From: an uncultured Eubacterium sp.
Lineage (GTDB): Bacteria; Bacillota; Clostridia; Lachnospirales; Lachnospiraceae
Direction: 5' to 3'
NCBI GenBank assembly: GCA_910584645.1
Contig: CAJUAU010000007.1
Location: 87,175-151,174 of the forward strand
DNA: 64,000 nucleotides
Below the pieces are notes generated by a model. That model was not told the origin of the DNA, searched no databases, and was given only the letters and a program-made list of their open reading frames with translations. How positions within the stretch are numbered: position 1 is the stretch's first letter; every line of letters starts with the position of its first letter. Shown in pieces: positions 48,231 through 56,605 of the stretch. The position numbers and the translations under genes were made by a program.

Positions 48231-50048
48231 TTACTCCGTTTTTTTCGTCATCATTTTGAGAGCAGGCAGCAATGCTGCGGCAAAAAGTGCACACTCCACC
48301 GCCGGCAGCGCATAACGGGGATCCTGGGCCGGTATTGTAATGAATAGAAGTATATTATGAAAAATAACTGGAATAAAGGGAATGCAAAATGCCCCTCTCT
48401 TCTTTCTAAAAAATATGAGTATGACTGCAAAAATGGTGAAAAGACTGAAACCAGCCCGCTGAAACAGCGAATGGGTAACAGACATTTCTTCCCCAGACCG
48501 CCACCATGGATCTGTAAAATTATGAAAAGCAGTATAACGGATCAGTCCGTTTGGTTCAACCTGGCAGATCGGTCTGACTAAGGTATCATCATAATCGGAA
48601 GGCTTGCCGATCTCCCAAAGAATACTATTCATGTCAAAAAATGCCCGGAAATATAGTATTGGGTTTTTGGCTAGTATTTTTGCATTCATTTTAATTAAAA
48701 ATTTACCATAATCCTCCTCCTGGAGCAATTTTTCCACGGTATCTATGCGAAGCCCAATAGTTCCCCACCAGCGGGAGATAGAATCGGCCCAGTATTTATC
48801 ATAACAATTTCCCCATTCTTCCAGCGGCATTACTTTCTCAAGCTGCGCCCGGTCCTCATCATCAAACTTCATGCCATCCTGAACAGCTGCTCCGATCATC
48901 GCCATTGGTGTTCCATATTTTATATGAGCTGGATTTTCCGTGACATGAAAATACTGAAACAATACAACGCTGAACAAAATAAAAAATCCCAGCTGGATTC
49001 CCAGCGTCACAGCGAAACGGATCATGAGTTTTCTTTTTTTCCAAAAAAATACGATACAGGATAAGCACATCATGATCGTTATCGCCACTCCGGCATGGCG
49101 GAAAAGTGTAACAAAAAGGGCCGAAATATTTAAAGCACAGAAGTCAGCTTTAGATATTTCCCTTTTCCGAACGATTTGAAAAAGGGCCACGGTTATCCCC
49201 AAAACACCCATTGAGAAAAGGGTATCTTTAAACATAACAGCCAGATAGGTAAAGGGAATGGCTGCTATACAAAGAATAACGGTATAGATCAGCATACAGC
49301 GTATCCGAATTCTTTTTAACACACTTAAAATATAATATTGCAGAAATAACCAGGCAATCGTCTGAAAAACATTTATGGCAAAAGTTGAATGAAAGACCTT
49401 ATTTCCAAGCCAGACTAGAAGGATATAAGGAAATGGATGCCAGTCAGACCATTCATTTTCCACATAATACATAACCGTAGCCACATCGCCTTCAACCCAG
49501 ATTCCCGGAAAAGCTGAGAGCAGTGATATGAGGGACAACGCTGTTATAATACCCATGCACAGCCAAAAGAGCTTTTTCACCTGGCTTTCATTTAATACGA
49601 CGCAGGGTTTTCCAGCGTCCGCCATTGTATGTTTATTTTCCATCATTTCAAAAAATGTATGGATGATGATCCATGCACTGATACCGACAGCTGGAAGATA
49701 AAGGGCGTATGCCCAGAAAAGAATGGCAGGGCGGAACAATGACGGGTAGGCTTCCCAATATTTAAAAGAAAAGAATGGGCTTCTTACAATGCCATCAAAA
49801 GAAAGCATGATAAGAAACAATAAGGTGACAGGAATGGTGATCTTCAATAACTTCCTGGTAACGGTAAATTTTATGTCTTTAAAATCCCAATAAATACAGA
49901 GACACAGAGCGATAAATATCACTGCCCATGAACAGATTACAGCTTCAGGAGTGTCCCCTTTGTTCACAAAGAAAAAAGGAAAAAGGATAATTCCTAATAT
50001 ATATTTCAAAATGCGGTATGGTCCCATATGCAGGATATTATTGCTCAT
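48231..50048 (-). CDS. Large polytopic membrane protein, DUF6020-like
   Basis: A 605-aa protein with about 12-14 hydrophobic helices. There is an extracytoplasmic loop after FPGIWVEGDVATVMYY (about residue 185-200), whose Asp/Glu and the following NEWSDWHPFPYILL resemble the first loop of GT-C type glycosyltransferases. A long outer segment at about 385-510 contains DKYWADSISRWWGTIGLRIDTV. The layout and length fit DUF6020, a family found beside sugar genes in Lachnospiraceae. A role in transferring lipid-linked sugars is inference. Its start overlaps the end of the GT2 gene by 11 bases. Confidence 0.82.
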   Translation of the reverse strand: MSNNILHMGPYRILKYILGIILFPFFFVNKGDTPEAVICSWAVIFIALCLCIYWDFKDIKFTVTRKLLKITIPVTLLFLIMLSFDGIVRSPFFSFKYWEAYPSLFRPAILFWAYALYLPAVGISAWIIIHTFFEMMENKHTMADAGKPCVVLNESQVKKLFWLCMGIITALSLISLLSAFPGIWVEGDVATVMYYVENEWSDWHPFPYILLVWLGNKVFHSTFAINVFQTIAWLFLQYYILSVLKRIRIRCMLIYTVILCIAAIPFTYLAVMFKDTLFSMGVLGITVALFQIVRKREISKADFCALNISALFVTLFRHAGVAITIMMCLSCIVFFWKKRKLMIRFAVTLGIQLGFFILFSVVLFQYFHVTENPAHIKYGTPMAMIGAAVQDGMKFDDEDRAQLEKVMPLEEWGNCYDKYWADSISRWWGTIGLRIDTVEKLLQEEDYGKFLIKMNAKILAKNPILYFRAFFDMNSILWEIGKPSDYDDTLVRPICQVEPNGLIRYTAFHNFTDPWWRSGEEMSVTHSLFQRAGFSLFTIFAVILIFFRKKRGAFCIPFIPVIFHNILLFITIPAQDPRYALPAVECALFAAALLPALKMMTKKTE

Positions 50049-50991
50049 GATGTTCTCTCCTTTGCTGCTTTTTCATATTTTCTACTATATTCATCTTAAA
50101 TTCAAAATCCTGTCTGTCCCGCTGCCGCAGGGTCTGAAGGATCAGCCCGACTGAGAATAAAAGCATCGCCAGCAGAAAAACAAACCCACACATAAATAAG
50201 GTGGGAAATTTGGCTACCAGTCCCACTTTCAGATAATCCCAGAATACCGGGATAAAAAACCCTACGCTGAGGAAAGCGAGCAGCAGTGAAATACTGCCAA
50301 AAAACTGAAAGGGCTTATAATTTTTGTAAAGGCTTAAGATCGTCATAAGCACCTTAAACCCGTCAGAGCAGGTATTAAGTTTGGATTCACTCCCATCCGG
50401 ACGGTCCCGGTATGTGACCACCACATTTTCCATCTGCATATTTCTCTCCACCGCATGAATACTCATCTCGGTCTCGATCTCAAATCCTTTGGAGGTGACC
50501 GGATAGGTCTTAACAAACTGGTAACTGAATGCCCGGTAACCGGTCATGACATCCTGAATGGAGGAATGAAAGATCTGATTGACGCATTTGCGTACCAGAT
50601 CATTTCCAAAGTTATGAAAGCGCCGTTTGTTTTCCGTAAAATAAGTGCTGGAGAGCCTGTCCCCCACTACCATATCCGCCTGTTTTTCCAGTATGGGCGC
50701 CACGAGCTCGGGAGCGACATCTGCCGGATAGGTATCATCTCCATCCACCATGATATACACTTCCGCATCTATTTCCCGGAACATCCTCCGGATCACATTT
50801 CCTTTTCCCTGCTGGTATTCATGACGAAGGACAGCCCCCGCCTCTTCTGCCAGCCTGGCTGTATCATCCGTCGAATTATTATCATATACATAAATAACTG
50901 CTTCCGGCAATGAGGCATGAAAGTCAGTCACTACTTTTTTTATCGTTGCCGCCTCATTATAGCATGGGATCAATACGGCGATCTTATCCAT
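50038..50991 (-). CDS. Glycosyltransferase family 2 (polyprenyl-phosphate type)
   Basis: A 317-aa GT2 enzyme beginning MDKIAVLIPCYNEAATIKKVV. The catalytic motifs are VYVYDNNSTDDTARLAEEA (first Asp), IMVDGDDTYPAD (DxD metal site), and VVGDRLSSTYF with the later MTGYRAFSY. Two C-terminal helices (about residues 225-300) anchor it in the membrane, as in dolichol/undecaprenyl-phosphate sugar transferases. The ATG at 50991 follows GGAGGAGAAAA and overlaps the ParA-like gene's 3' end by eight bases; a longer open frame to 51063 lies inside that gene and is not used. It probably supplies lipid-linked sugar to the downstream membrane protein. Confidence 0.93.
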   Translation of the reverse strand: MDKIAVLIPCYNEAATIKKVVTDFHASLPEAVIYVYDNNSTDDTARLAEEAGAVLRHEYQQGKGNVIRRMFREIDAEVYIMVDGDDTYPADVAPELVAPILEKQADMVVGDRLSSTYFTENKRRFHNFGNDLVRKCVNQIFHSSIQDVMTGYRAFSYQFVKTYPVTSKGFEIETEMSIHAVERNMQMENVVVTYRDRPDGSESKLNTCSDGFKVLMTILSLYKNYKPFQFFGSISLLLAFLSVGFFIPVFWDYLKVGLVAKFPTLFMCGFVFLLAMLLFSVGLILQTLRQRDRQDFEFKMNIVENMKKQQRREHHEQ

Positions 50992-51757
50992 TTTTCTCCT
51001 CCATTTCCAGCAGATCCTCCACAAATTCCCGGTAATCCTGCATCGTCGTACAGTTCGGAGCATAATTGATCAGCAGCTTCTTATTCATCTGGGCTTCTTT
51101 TGTTTTCACGCATTCGCGTACCGCAGTGGGAAATAGCCTGGTTCCAATCTGGTCCGCCACTTCCCGGATCTCTTCTTTTACATTTTTCTCCAGATTTGAC
51201 CGTCCCGCATATTTTACCAGCAGCAGCCCGGCGATCTCCAGCTTAGGGTTCTGCCGTTTCTGCACCGCCTTGATGGTCTCATTTAATTTGGATAACCCCT
51301 GCATCGCATAGGCATCCGCTGTCACCGGGATGATCACCCGGTCTGCAGCGATGAGACAGTTATACAGCACCACATCCAGCGAGGGCGCTGTATCGATCAC
51401 GATATAGTCATACCCCTCTAATAAATCCAGCGCGTCCTGAAGGCGGTAAAGTCCCTCCACGTTACCATCCAGCATTTTCCCTGCTTTGGCCAGCAGCGGA
51501 TCTGATGCCACTATATCCCCATTGGGCATGTGCTGGACCGCCTCTTCGATGGGCAGGGCATCGGAATCTACCATCACATCATAAAGCGTAGCCTGATCTT
51601 CTATGAGAGCCTGGTAGGTGTTTGTGCTGTTTCCCTGGGGATCGGCATCGATCAATAATGTTTTTCCCTTCGTCCCTAGTATCCCAGCCAGCGTCGTCGC
51701 TGTCGTTGTCTTCCCTATCCCGCCTTTTTGGTTTGCGATCACATATGTTACTGCCAT
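50984..51757 (-). CDS. ParA/Soj-type ATPase
   Basis: A 257-aa deviant-Walker ATPase: VIANQKGGIGKTTTATTLAG (Walker A with the signature Lys), TLLIDADPQGNST (A'), YDYIVIDTAPSLDVV (Walker B), and PVTADAYAMQGLSKLNET. These proteins position DNA or protein complexes by ATP-dependent dimerisation on nucleoid or membrane. No parB gene or parS-like site is seen nearby, so chromosome segregation is not supported here. ATG at 51757 follows GGAGGGG; the ten residues further upstream were rejected. It overlaps the glycosyltransferase gene, suggesting it acts with it. Confidence 0.92.
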   Translation of the reverse strand: MAVTYVIANQKGGIGKTTTATTLAGILGTKGKTLLIDADPQGNSTNTYQALIEDQATLYDVMVDSDALPIEEAVQHMPNGDIVASDPLLAKAGKMLDGNVEGLYRLQDALDLLEGYDYIVIDTAPSLDVVLYNCLIAADRVIIPVTADAYAMQGLSKLNETIKAVQKRQNPKLEIAGLLLVKYAGRSNLEKNVKEEIREVADQIGTRLFPTAVRECVKTKEAQMNKKLLINYAPNCTTMQDYREFVEDLLEMEEKNG

Positions 51758-51790
51758 AGTTCCCCTCCGTCTTTTGCATATAAGCATAGA

Positions 51791-52045
51791 TTAAAAGGCA
51801 ATCTGCCCTTCTATCTTTTTATTTATCACATAAAATACTGCCTGTTCCTCTGGTTTTACATATATATCAATATCCTCGATCTCTGTCTCCTGCACACCCT
51901 GGTCCAGAATATCCTGATAGATCAGATCAAGCAGATGTTTTTCCGAGCGCTCCCGCCCCTGATACTGAATGATCAGATTTTTTTTTGCACTGGCAAAACT
52001 GCCAATCTGCTGGTTTGCCCTCTCTACACTGCATCTCCTTGCCAT
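51791..52045 (-). CDS. DUF6465-like small protein
   Basis: An 84-aa acidic protein: KKNLIIQYQGRERSEKHLLDLIYQDIL, then EIEDIDIYVKPEEQAVFYVIN and the end GQIAF. The YVKPEExAxYYVINxxxxGxI block is the mark of DUF6465, a small domain common in Lachnospiraceae with no known function. The start shown has AGGTGAT-type sequence upstream. It is 33 bases ahead of the ParA-like ATPase and is probably the first gene of that operon. Confidence 0.78.
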   Translation of the reverse strand: MARRCSVERANQQIGSFASAKKNLIIQYQGRERSEKHLLDLIYQDILDQGVQETEIEDIDIYVKPEEQAVFYVINKKIEGQIAF

Positions 52046-52201
52046 AAAATCACCTCCGGAATTAACGGTTATTTATTTTATATATTACCATGTCCCATTG
52101 TATCATTCTTTTTGTGGGAGGGCAAGTATACTTTACTTTTTTGAGTTATCCTACGCCTTCTTAACTGTTCTCTTTTCAGCAGCATAGTTATTTAAGCGGG
52201 T

Positions 52202-52400
52202 ACCAGTCATTCTTTTCGCTACAGCAAAGCCATGCATCTGTTGAAAGCAGGGGCAAATCCCAAACATAAAGAAGGCCAGCTCAGGAAAAACGGTTTATCC
52301 GTCCACGAAAAAAACAAAATATAGCAAAAAGACGCAGGAAGATTTGATCCAGTAGTTGAAAAAGAGTCTGTAAGGAAGTAAAATATTATGTAAAGAAACG
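52202..52400 (+). pseudogene. Remnant of a tyrosine recombinase C-terminus
   Basis: A translated stretch TSHSFRYSKAMHLLKAGANP (52202 on) matches the active-site region of phage/IS tyrosine recombinases, whose usual form is H-x-L/F-R-H-S-K-A-M-H-L-L-x-A-G-V-N. After a frameshift, YSKKTQEDLIQ and LKKSL (about 52310-52375) resemble the tail of the same proteins. Frameshifts and stops break the frame, and the N-terminal half is absent. The 52046-52514 gap otherwise holds no gene. It marks an old mobile element next to the TIR-like/Sel1 gene. Confidence 0.6.
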
Positions 52401-52514
52401 ACTGCTGCAAATGTATAGATATCAGCTTATATAGCAGCCAGCTTTACGTAACTATTTAGTTTACATAATTTAGTATAGTTAGATTTATTATAAATAAAAT
52501 GGATGGTGAAACCT

Positions 52515-54575
52515 ATGAGTTGTAAAAAACCAACTGTATTCATTTCCTATAATCAAGAATCTGGTGATGCCATCGCGGACCAGCTTCAGAATCGACTTGA
52601 AAAAATAGCTGATGTAATCCGTGACAAAATTTCGATTCCTGACTGGGGAAGTATCAAAGATTTTATGAAGTCAATCCGCAGACAAGATCTGGTCATCATG
52701 ATTATCACAGCGAAATATCTAACGTCACCTGCCTGTATGTTTGAAGTTGTTGAGGCAATGAAGGATGAAAACTGGAATGAACATACGATGTTTGTCGTGG
52801 CCGACGATGCCACAGACATTTATACTCCTTCAAATTGGTTATACTATTTTAAATATTGGGAAAAAGAAGAGTATGCTTTAAATGATACAATAGAGTCTGT
52901 TGGTGATCCTGCCAAATCAATAAAGCTTGCAGAAAAACTGCGTAACATCAAAGAGATAGAGCTATCGCTGATTGATTTTCTCAGTCATATTGCTGATGCT
53001 AAAAATCCAAATATAAATGAGGCAGTCGAGAAGATATACCAACGAGTGAATAAAACTTTATTAAAAACGGAGAATTTAAAAGAAATTCCAGATTACGGAT
53101 ATACTGATGAACAAAGTGATCCGGAAACGTTGTTTTGTCTGGGAAGATACTATGATGTTGGTGAAGGTAAGAAGAAAAATTATAAAAAAGCTGCATACTA
53201 TTACAAGCAGGCTGCAAAACTGGGACACATAAGGGCACAATGTTGTTTAGGAGTCATGTATAAAGAGGGCCTGGGTATAAAGATCAGTAACGAAAAAGCC
53301 ATGTACTGGTTCCAAGAAGCAGCGAATCAAGGAGATGCCTGTGGACAATATTTGTTAGGGAACGAAATCCTAAGGCAGAACAAGGAAATTGAAGTAAAAT
53401 CTCTGAAAGCAATAGAGTGGTATCAAAAGGCTGCAAAACAGGGATATATTCCAGCACAGTCCGCCCTGGGCAAAATGTATGCAAGTGGACGGGGCGTAAA
53501 GCAGGACTACGAAAAGGCTTCCTACTGGTTTCAGAAAAGGTATCACCTAACCCGGCAAGCTGCGGAACAGGGTGACAGTGATGCTCAGTTCAGACTTGGT
53601 CTCATGTATAAGGTTGGCGGAATCGGTTTAAAAAGAAATGTATGCCTAGCTGCCGAATGGTGCCAAAAAGCAGCTAGGCAAGGGCATAGCGATGCCCAGA
53701 CCTTTTTGGGTAAACTGTATCTGAGGGGAGAGGGAGTAAACCAAAATTATAACGAGGCCGTAAAATGGTATGAAAAAGCCTGTGCGCAGGGAAATATTAA
53801 TGCATTATTATGTTTAGGAGATATGTATGCGAAGGGAGAAGGTGTAGAAAAGAATTATCTAAACGCCAAAAAGCACTATAACGCAGCAAAAGAACTGATT
53901 GTAAAAGCTGCTGGCCTTGGAGCTGTTTGGGCTCAGAATCTCTTGGCTCACTTCTATGAATCCGGAAGAATTGAGGAAACAGACTATGATAAAGCCATTT
54001 ACTGGTATGAAAAAGCCGCTGCGCAAGACTCCGTTAGCGCCATGCAATCTTTATGCAGAATATATAAAAGCAATGGAAAAAATAATTACGAAATGGTCAT
54101 GAAATGGAATCAGCAAGCAATCTCACTAGGGAGTGATTCAGCCATGATGAACTTAGCAAATATGCATAAAAGGGGACTGGGAGTAGAACAGAGCTACGAT
54201 ATGGCTATCTTTTGGTACCAACAGGCGGCAGAACGAGGAAATCCAGTTGCGTTAATGACTCTGGGTACAATATTGGAAGAAGGCATAGGTGCAGAGCCTA
54301 ATATTAAAAAAGCCATTGCATTGTATACAAACTATGCATATAGAGGAAGTAATTATGCTCGCTGGCGTTTGGGATATTTGCATGAACATGGACTTGGAGC
54401 TGCACAGAATGATGGCGAAGCAGCAAACTGGTATCGAAAGGCCGCAGAACACGGATACATGCGTGCACAGCGTTCTTTGGCTTATATGTATGTAAACGGA
54501 AAAGGAGTGTGCAAGAATATTGAAAAGGCTATTAACTGGTACCAAAAAGCTGCTAATGGTGTATATGACCTTTAA
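52515..54575 (+). CDS. TIR-like domain protein with about 13 Sel1 repeats, ended by a premature in-frame stop
   Basis: A 686-aa protein starting MSCKKPTVFISYNQESGDA; the ATG at 52515 follows GGATGG, better than the ATG at 52503. Residues about 5-135 resemble a TIR/TIR_2 domain: FISYN strand, a central IPDWGSIKDFMKSIRRQDL helix, VIMIITAKYLTSPACMFEV with the Cys-Met-Phe-Glu position where TIR NADases keep their catalytic Glu. Residues about 195-686 are some 13 Sel1 repeats (AxYWYxxAAxxGxxxAQxxLGxMYxxGxGV), a helical scaffold. The frame ends at TAA, and the next codon opens another two Sel1 repeats. TIR-plus-repeat proteins are often anti-phage NADases; that is inference here. Confidence 0.85.
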   Translation: MSCKKPTVFISYNQESGDAIADQLQNRLEKIADVIRDKISIPDWGSIKDFMKSIRRQDLVIMIITAKYLTSPACMFEVVEAMKDENWNEHTMFVVADDATDIYTPSNWLYYFKYWEKEEYALNDTIESVGDPAKSIKLAEKLRNIKEIELSLIDFLSHIADAKNPNINEAVEKIYQRVNKTLLKTENLKEIPDYGYTDEQSDPETLFCLGRYYDVGEGKKKNYKKAAYYYKQAAKLGHIRAQCCLGVMYKEGLGIKISNEKAMYWFQEAANQGDACGQYLLGNEILRQNKEIEVKSLKAIEWYQKAAKQGYIPAQSALGKMYASGRGVKQDYEKASYWFQKRYHLTRQAAEQGDSDAQFRLGLMYKVGGIGLKRNVCLAAEWCQKAARQGHSDAQTFLGKLYLRGEGVNQNYNEAVKWYEKACAQGNINALLCLGDMYAKGEGVEKNYLNAKKHYNAAKELIVKAAGLGAVWAQNLLAHFYESGRIEETDYDKAIYWYEKAAAQDSVSAMQSLCRIYKSNGKNNYEMVMKWNQQAISLGSDSAMMNLANMHKRGLGVEQSYDMAIFWYQQAAERGNPVALMTLGTILEEGIGAEPNIKKAIALYTNYAYRGSNYARWRLGYLHEHGLGAAQNDGEAANWYRKAAEHGYMRAQRSLAYMYVNGKGVCKNIEKAINWYQKAANGVYDL

Positions 54576-54803
54576 ATGGTTTACGAAAACGGATTTGCTG
54601 TAAAGAAAAATCCCGAGATGGCATTACAATATTATAGGAAATCAGCGAAGGAGAGCGATAAAGCAGCCGCGATTTACTATCAAAAAGTTGTAAATTCAGG
54701 AAATGTTGATGCCCAGGAACGTTTGGCAAAAATATATGAAAAAAGAGTTGGAGTCCGTCATTCAAAAAACTCTTGCAAAGACTGGTCGGAAAGAGTAAAA
54801 TAG
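54576..54803 (+). pseudogene. Detached C-terminal Sel1 repeats of the TIR-like protein
   Basis: In the same frame as the upstream gene and separated only by its TAA codon, 75 codons read MVYENGFAVKKNPEMALQYY, then SAKESDKAAAIYYQKV and GNVDAQERLAKIYEKRVGV, which are two further Sel1 repeats. The first repeat lacks its leading half, which lies before the stop. It is thus the broken-off end of the larger gene. The TAAATG junction might allow re-initiation. Confidence 0.75.
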
Positions 54804-54937
54804 GATATATATTGTACATTATTTGGAAGTAAATAAACGGTGTCACGCTTTGCGCACCATTTTGTTGTAACAACGGACAATACGCACGTTTCGCAAACTG
54901 TCCTTAATTTATACCTAAAATATGGGAGGATAAATAC

Positions 54938-55858
54938 ATGAGACTCATTACTCGTTCTGATTTTGACGGGCTTGCCTGTGGTGCCCTGCTTAAGGAAGCC
55001 GGTATTATTGATCACTGGAAGTTCGCGCATCCAAAAGATTTACAGGATGGACTCGTGGAAGTGAATGAAGATGATTGTCTTGCCAATGTGCCATATGTCG
55101 AGGGGTGCGGCCTTTGGTTTGACCACCATTCCAGCGAACACGAACGGCTGCAACTGGAAGGGAAATATAAGGGCGAAAGCCGTGTGACACCTTCCTGCGC
55201 CCGTATCATTTATGAATACTATGGTGGACGTGAAAGATTTCCTCAATTTGATGACATGATGGAAGCGGTTGACAAGGTTGACTCCGGCAATCTGACAATT
55301 GATGAAGTCCAGAATCCAAAGGGATGGATCTTGGTAGGTTTTTTGATGGACCCACGTACCGGTCTCGGACGCTGGCGCAATTTTACGATCTCCAATTATC
55401 AGCTGATGGAAAAACTGATTGATGCCTGCCGTACGATGACAACGGATGAAATACTTGCCCTTCCTGATGTACAGGAGCGGATCGACGTGTATTTTGAACA
55501 GACGCAGAAATTTAAAGAAATGGTAGCGGCCCATACTGTCGTAGAGGGCAATTTGATCATTTCGGATCTGCGCGGGGTAGATCCTATTTATTCTGGAAAC
55601 CGTTTTATGATTTACAGCATGTACCCAGAGCAGAATATTTCCGCATGGATCGTCAGTGGCCGCGGAGGCCAGGGTTGCAGCGCAGCCGTTGGTTACAGCA
55701 TTCTGAACCGCACATCCAATGTCAATGTGGGAAGCTTAATGTTAAAATACAATGGCGGCGGCCATAAAAAAGTAGGTACATGCCAGTTCTCTAATGAAAA
55801 TATGGATACAGAACTTCCGAAAATGCTGGAAGAATTAAAACAGCTGAGCAATCAGTAA
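54938..55858 (+). CDS. DHH family phosphoesterase
   Basis: A 306-aa protein of the DHH superfamily (exopolyphosphatase/nano-RNase group). N-terminal metal motif MRLITRSDFDGLACGALL, then WFDHHSSEHERL, the DHH site itself, ARIIYEYYGG and VDKVDSGNLTID. The C-terminal DHHA1 part has WIVSGRGGQGCSAAVGYSIL and KYNGGGHKKVGTCQF, the GGGH motif that binds the substrate. The first Asp pair is present, so it should be active on phosphodiesters or polyphosphate; the substrate is not decided. GGGAGG precedes ATG. A dispersed hairpin repeat (copy D) follows. Confidence 0.9.
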   Translation: MRLITRSDFDGLACGALLKEAGIIDHWKFAHPKDLQDGLVEVNEDDCLANVPYVEGCGLWFDHHSSEHERLQLEGKYKGESRVTPSCARIIYEYYGGRERFPQFDDMMEAVDKVDSGNLTIDEVQNPKGWILVGFLMDPRTGLGRWRNFTISNYQLMEKLIDACRTMTTDEILALPDVQERIDVYFEQTQKFKEMVAAHTVVEGNLIISDLRGVDPIYSGNRFMIYSMYPEQNISAWIVSGRGGQGCSAAVGYSILNRTSNVNVGSLMLKYNGGGHKKVGTCQFSNENMDTELPKMLEELKQLSNQ

Positions 55859-55897
55859 ATCCGCTGCATCCCTGCTTTTGTAAACACTGCCTGCATG

Positions 55898-56018
55898 GAA
55901 AAAAGGTGCCGCCGAGAAACGCGCACCTCTAAAGAATGACCCCCGGCCATTCTTTAGCTCCGCAAATTAAGAACTTTTCTACTCAGATGGAAAAGGGGGG
56001 ACTCACACTCCCCCCAAT
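55898..56018. repeat. Dispersed multi-hairpin repeat, copy D
   Basis: An A-run, AGGTGC/GCACCT hairpin, AAAGAATG/CATTCTTT hairpin, GCTCCGCA, GAACTTTTCTA, then GGGGGGA/TCCCCCC-type hairpin ahead of the Fic remnant. The first stem uses different pairs from copies A and B yet still folds. Confidence 0.78.
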
Positions 56019-56019
56019 C

Positions 56020-56488
56020 CTACATAAAATATTTACTCTGATCATAATAAAACTTTTGTTCCTCCCCAAAAAGTGCGATTAATTTATTTAATACCTTTTC
56101 TTCCCTGTATTCCTTCAAACCCTCCAAATATATATTCCCATTCGCATCTTCAATTACAACTGGCACGATTTTATTTTTCAGACATTCCCTGAAAAGAATC
56201 ATTCTTCCAGTTCTACCATTGCCATCTTGAAATGGATGAATGCTCTCATATTTCGCATGGAACTCAGCTAATACATGAACATTCATTTCCTGTTCATGAT
56301 ACCATTCCAAAAGCAAATACATATCCATTCGCATGATCTTCAAATACTCCTGACTTCAGCTCAACATGAAAACTTTTTATCATTTTCTGGGACAATGGTT
56401 CATTCAATGTATCCAGCTTTTCAATCCTCGTCCATAACACTTTATTAGTAAGTATAACACCCACAAAATCATTGGTCAATATATTCAT
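56020..56488 (-). pseudogene. Decayed Fic family gene
   Basis: The 3' part (56020-56343) encodes LLEWYHEQEMNVHVLAEFH and then HAKYESIHPFQDGNGRTGR, the full Fic catalytic motif HPFxDGNGRxxR, with the usual tail. The 5' part (56294-56488) in another frame encodes EPLSQKMIKSFHVELKSGVFEDHANGY, which is the segment normally upstream. The two frames overlap by about 50 bases; the stretch normally between them (about 35-45 residues) is missing. So a deletion with frameshift has broken the gene. Intact Fic enzymes transfer AMP to target proteins. Whether the 107-aa fragment is translated is unknown. Confidence 0.82.
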
Positions 56489-56605
56489 TCGCCAAAAGAT
56501 ATTTTGCCCTAACGGCTGCTGCGGATTGCTTCGTTATTGCACAACAGGCAAGATTATGTTATAAAGAGTACATATACTAAGATAGATCCAAAAGGAGGAA
56601 CCCCT

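Noticed and set aside
47920..48294. 124-codon minus-strand open frame upstream of thrS
   Set aside because: It lies across the T-box leader, its terminator and the promoter; no ribosome site or protein-like composition.
50984..51757. Chromosome or plasmid partition locus
   Set aside because: No ParB, parS-like repeats or replication gene near; the ATPase is embedded in a glycosyltransferase operon.
52219..52410. 63-codon hydrophobic minus-strand frame
   Set aside because: It is antisense to the recombinase remnant and has no ribosome site.
52100..56500. Prophage
   Set aside because: Only a recombinase fragment is present; no structural, lysis or replication genes.
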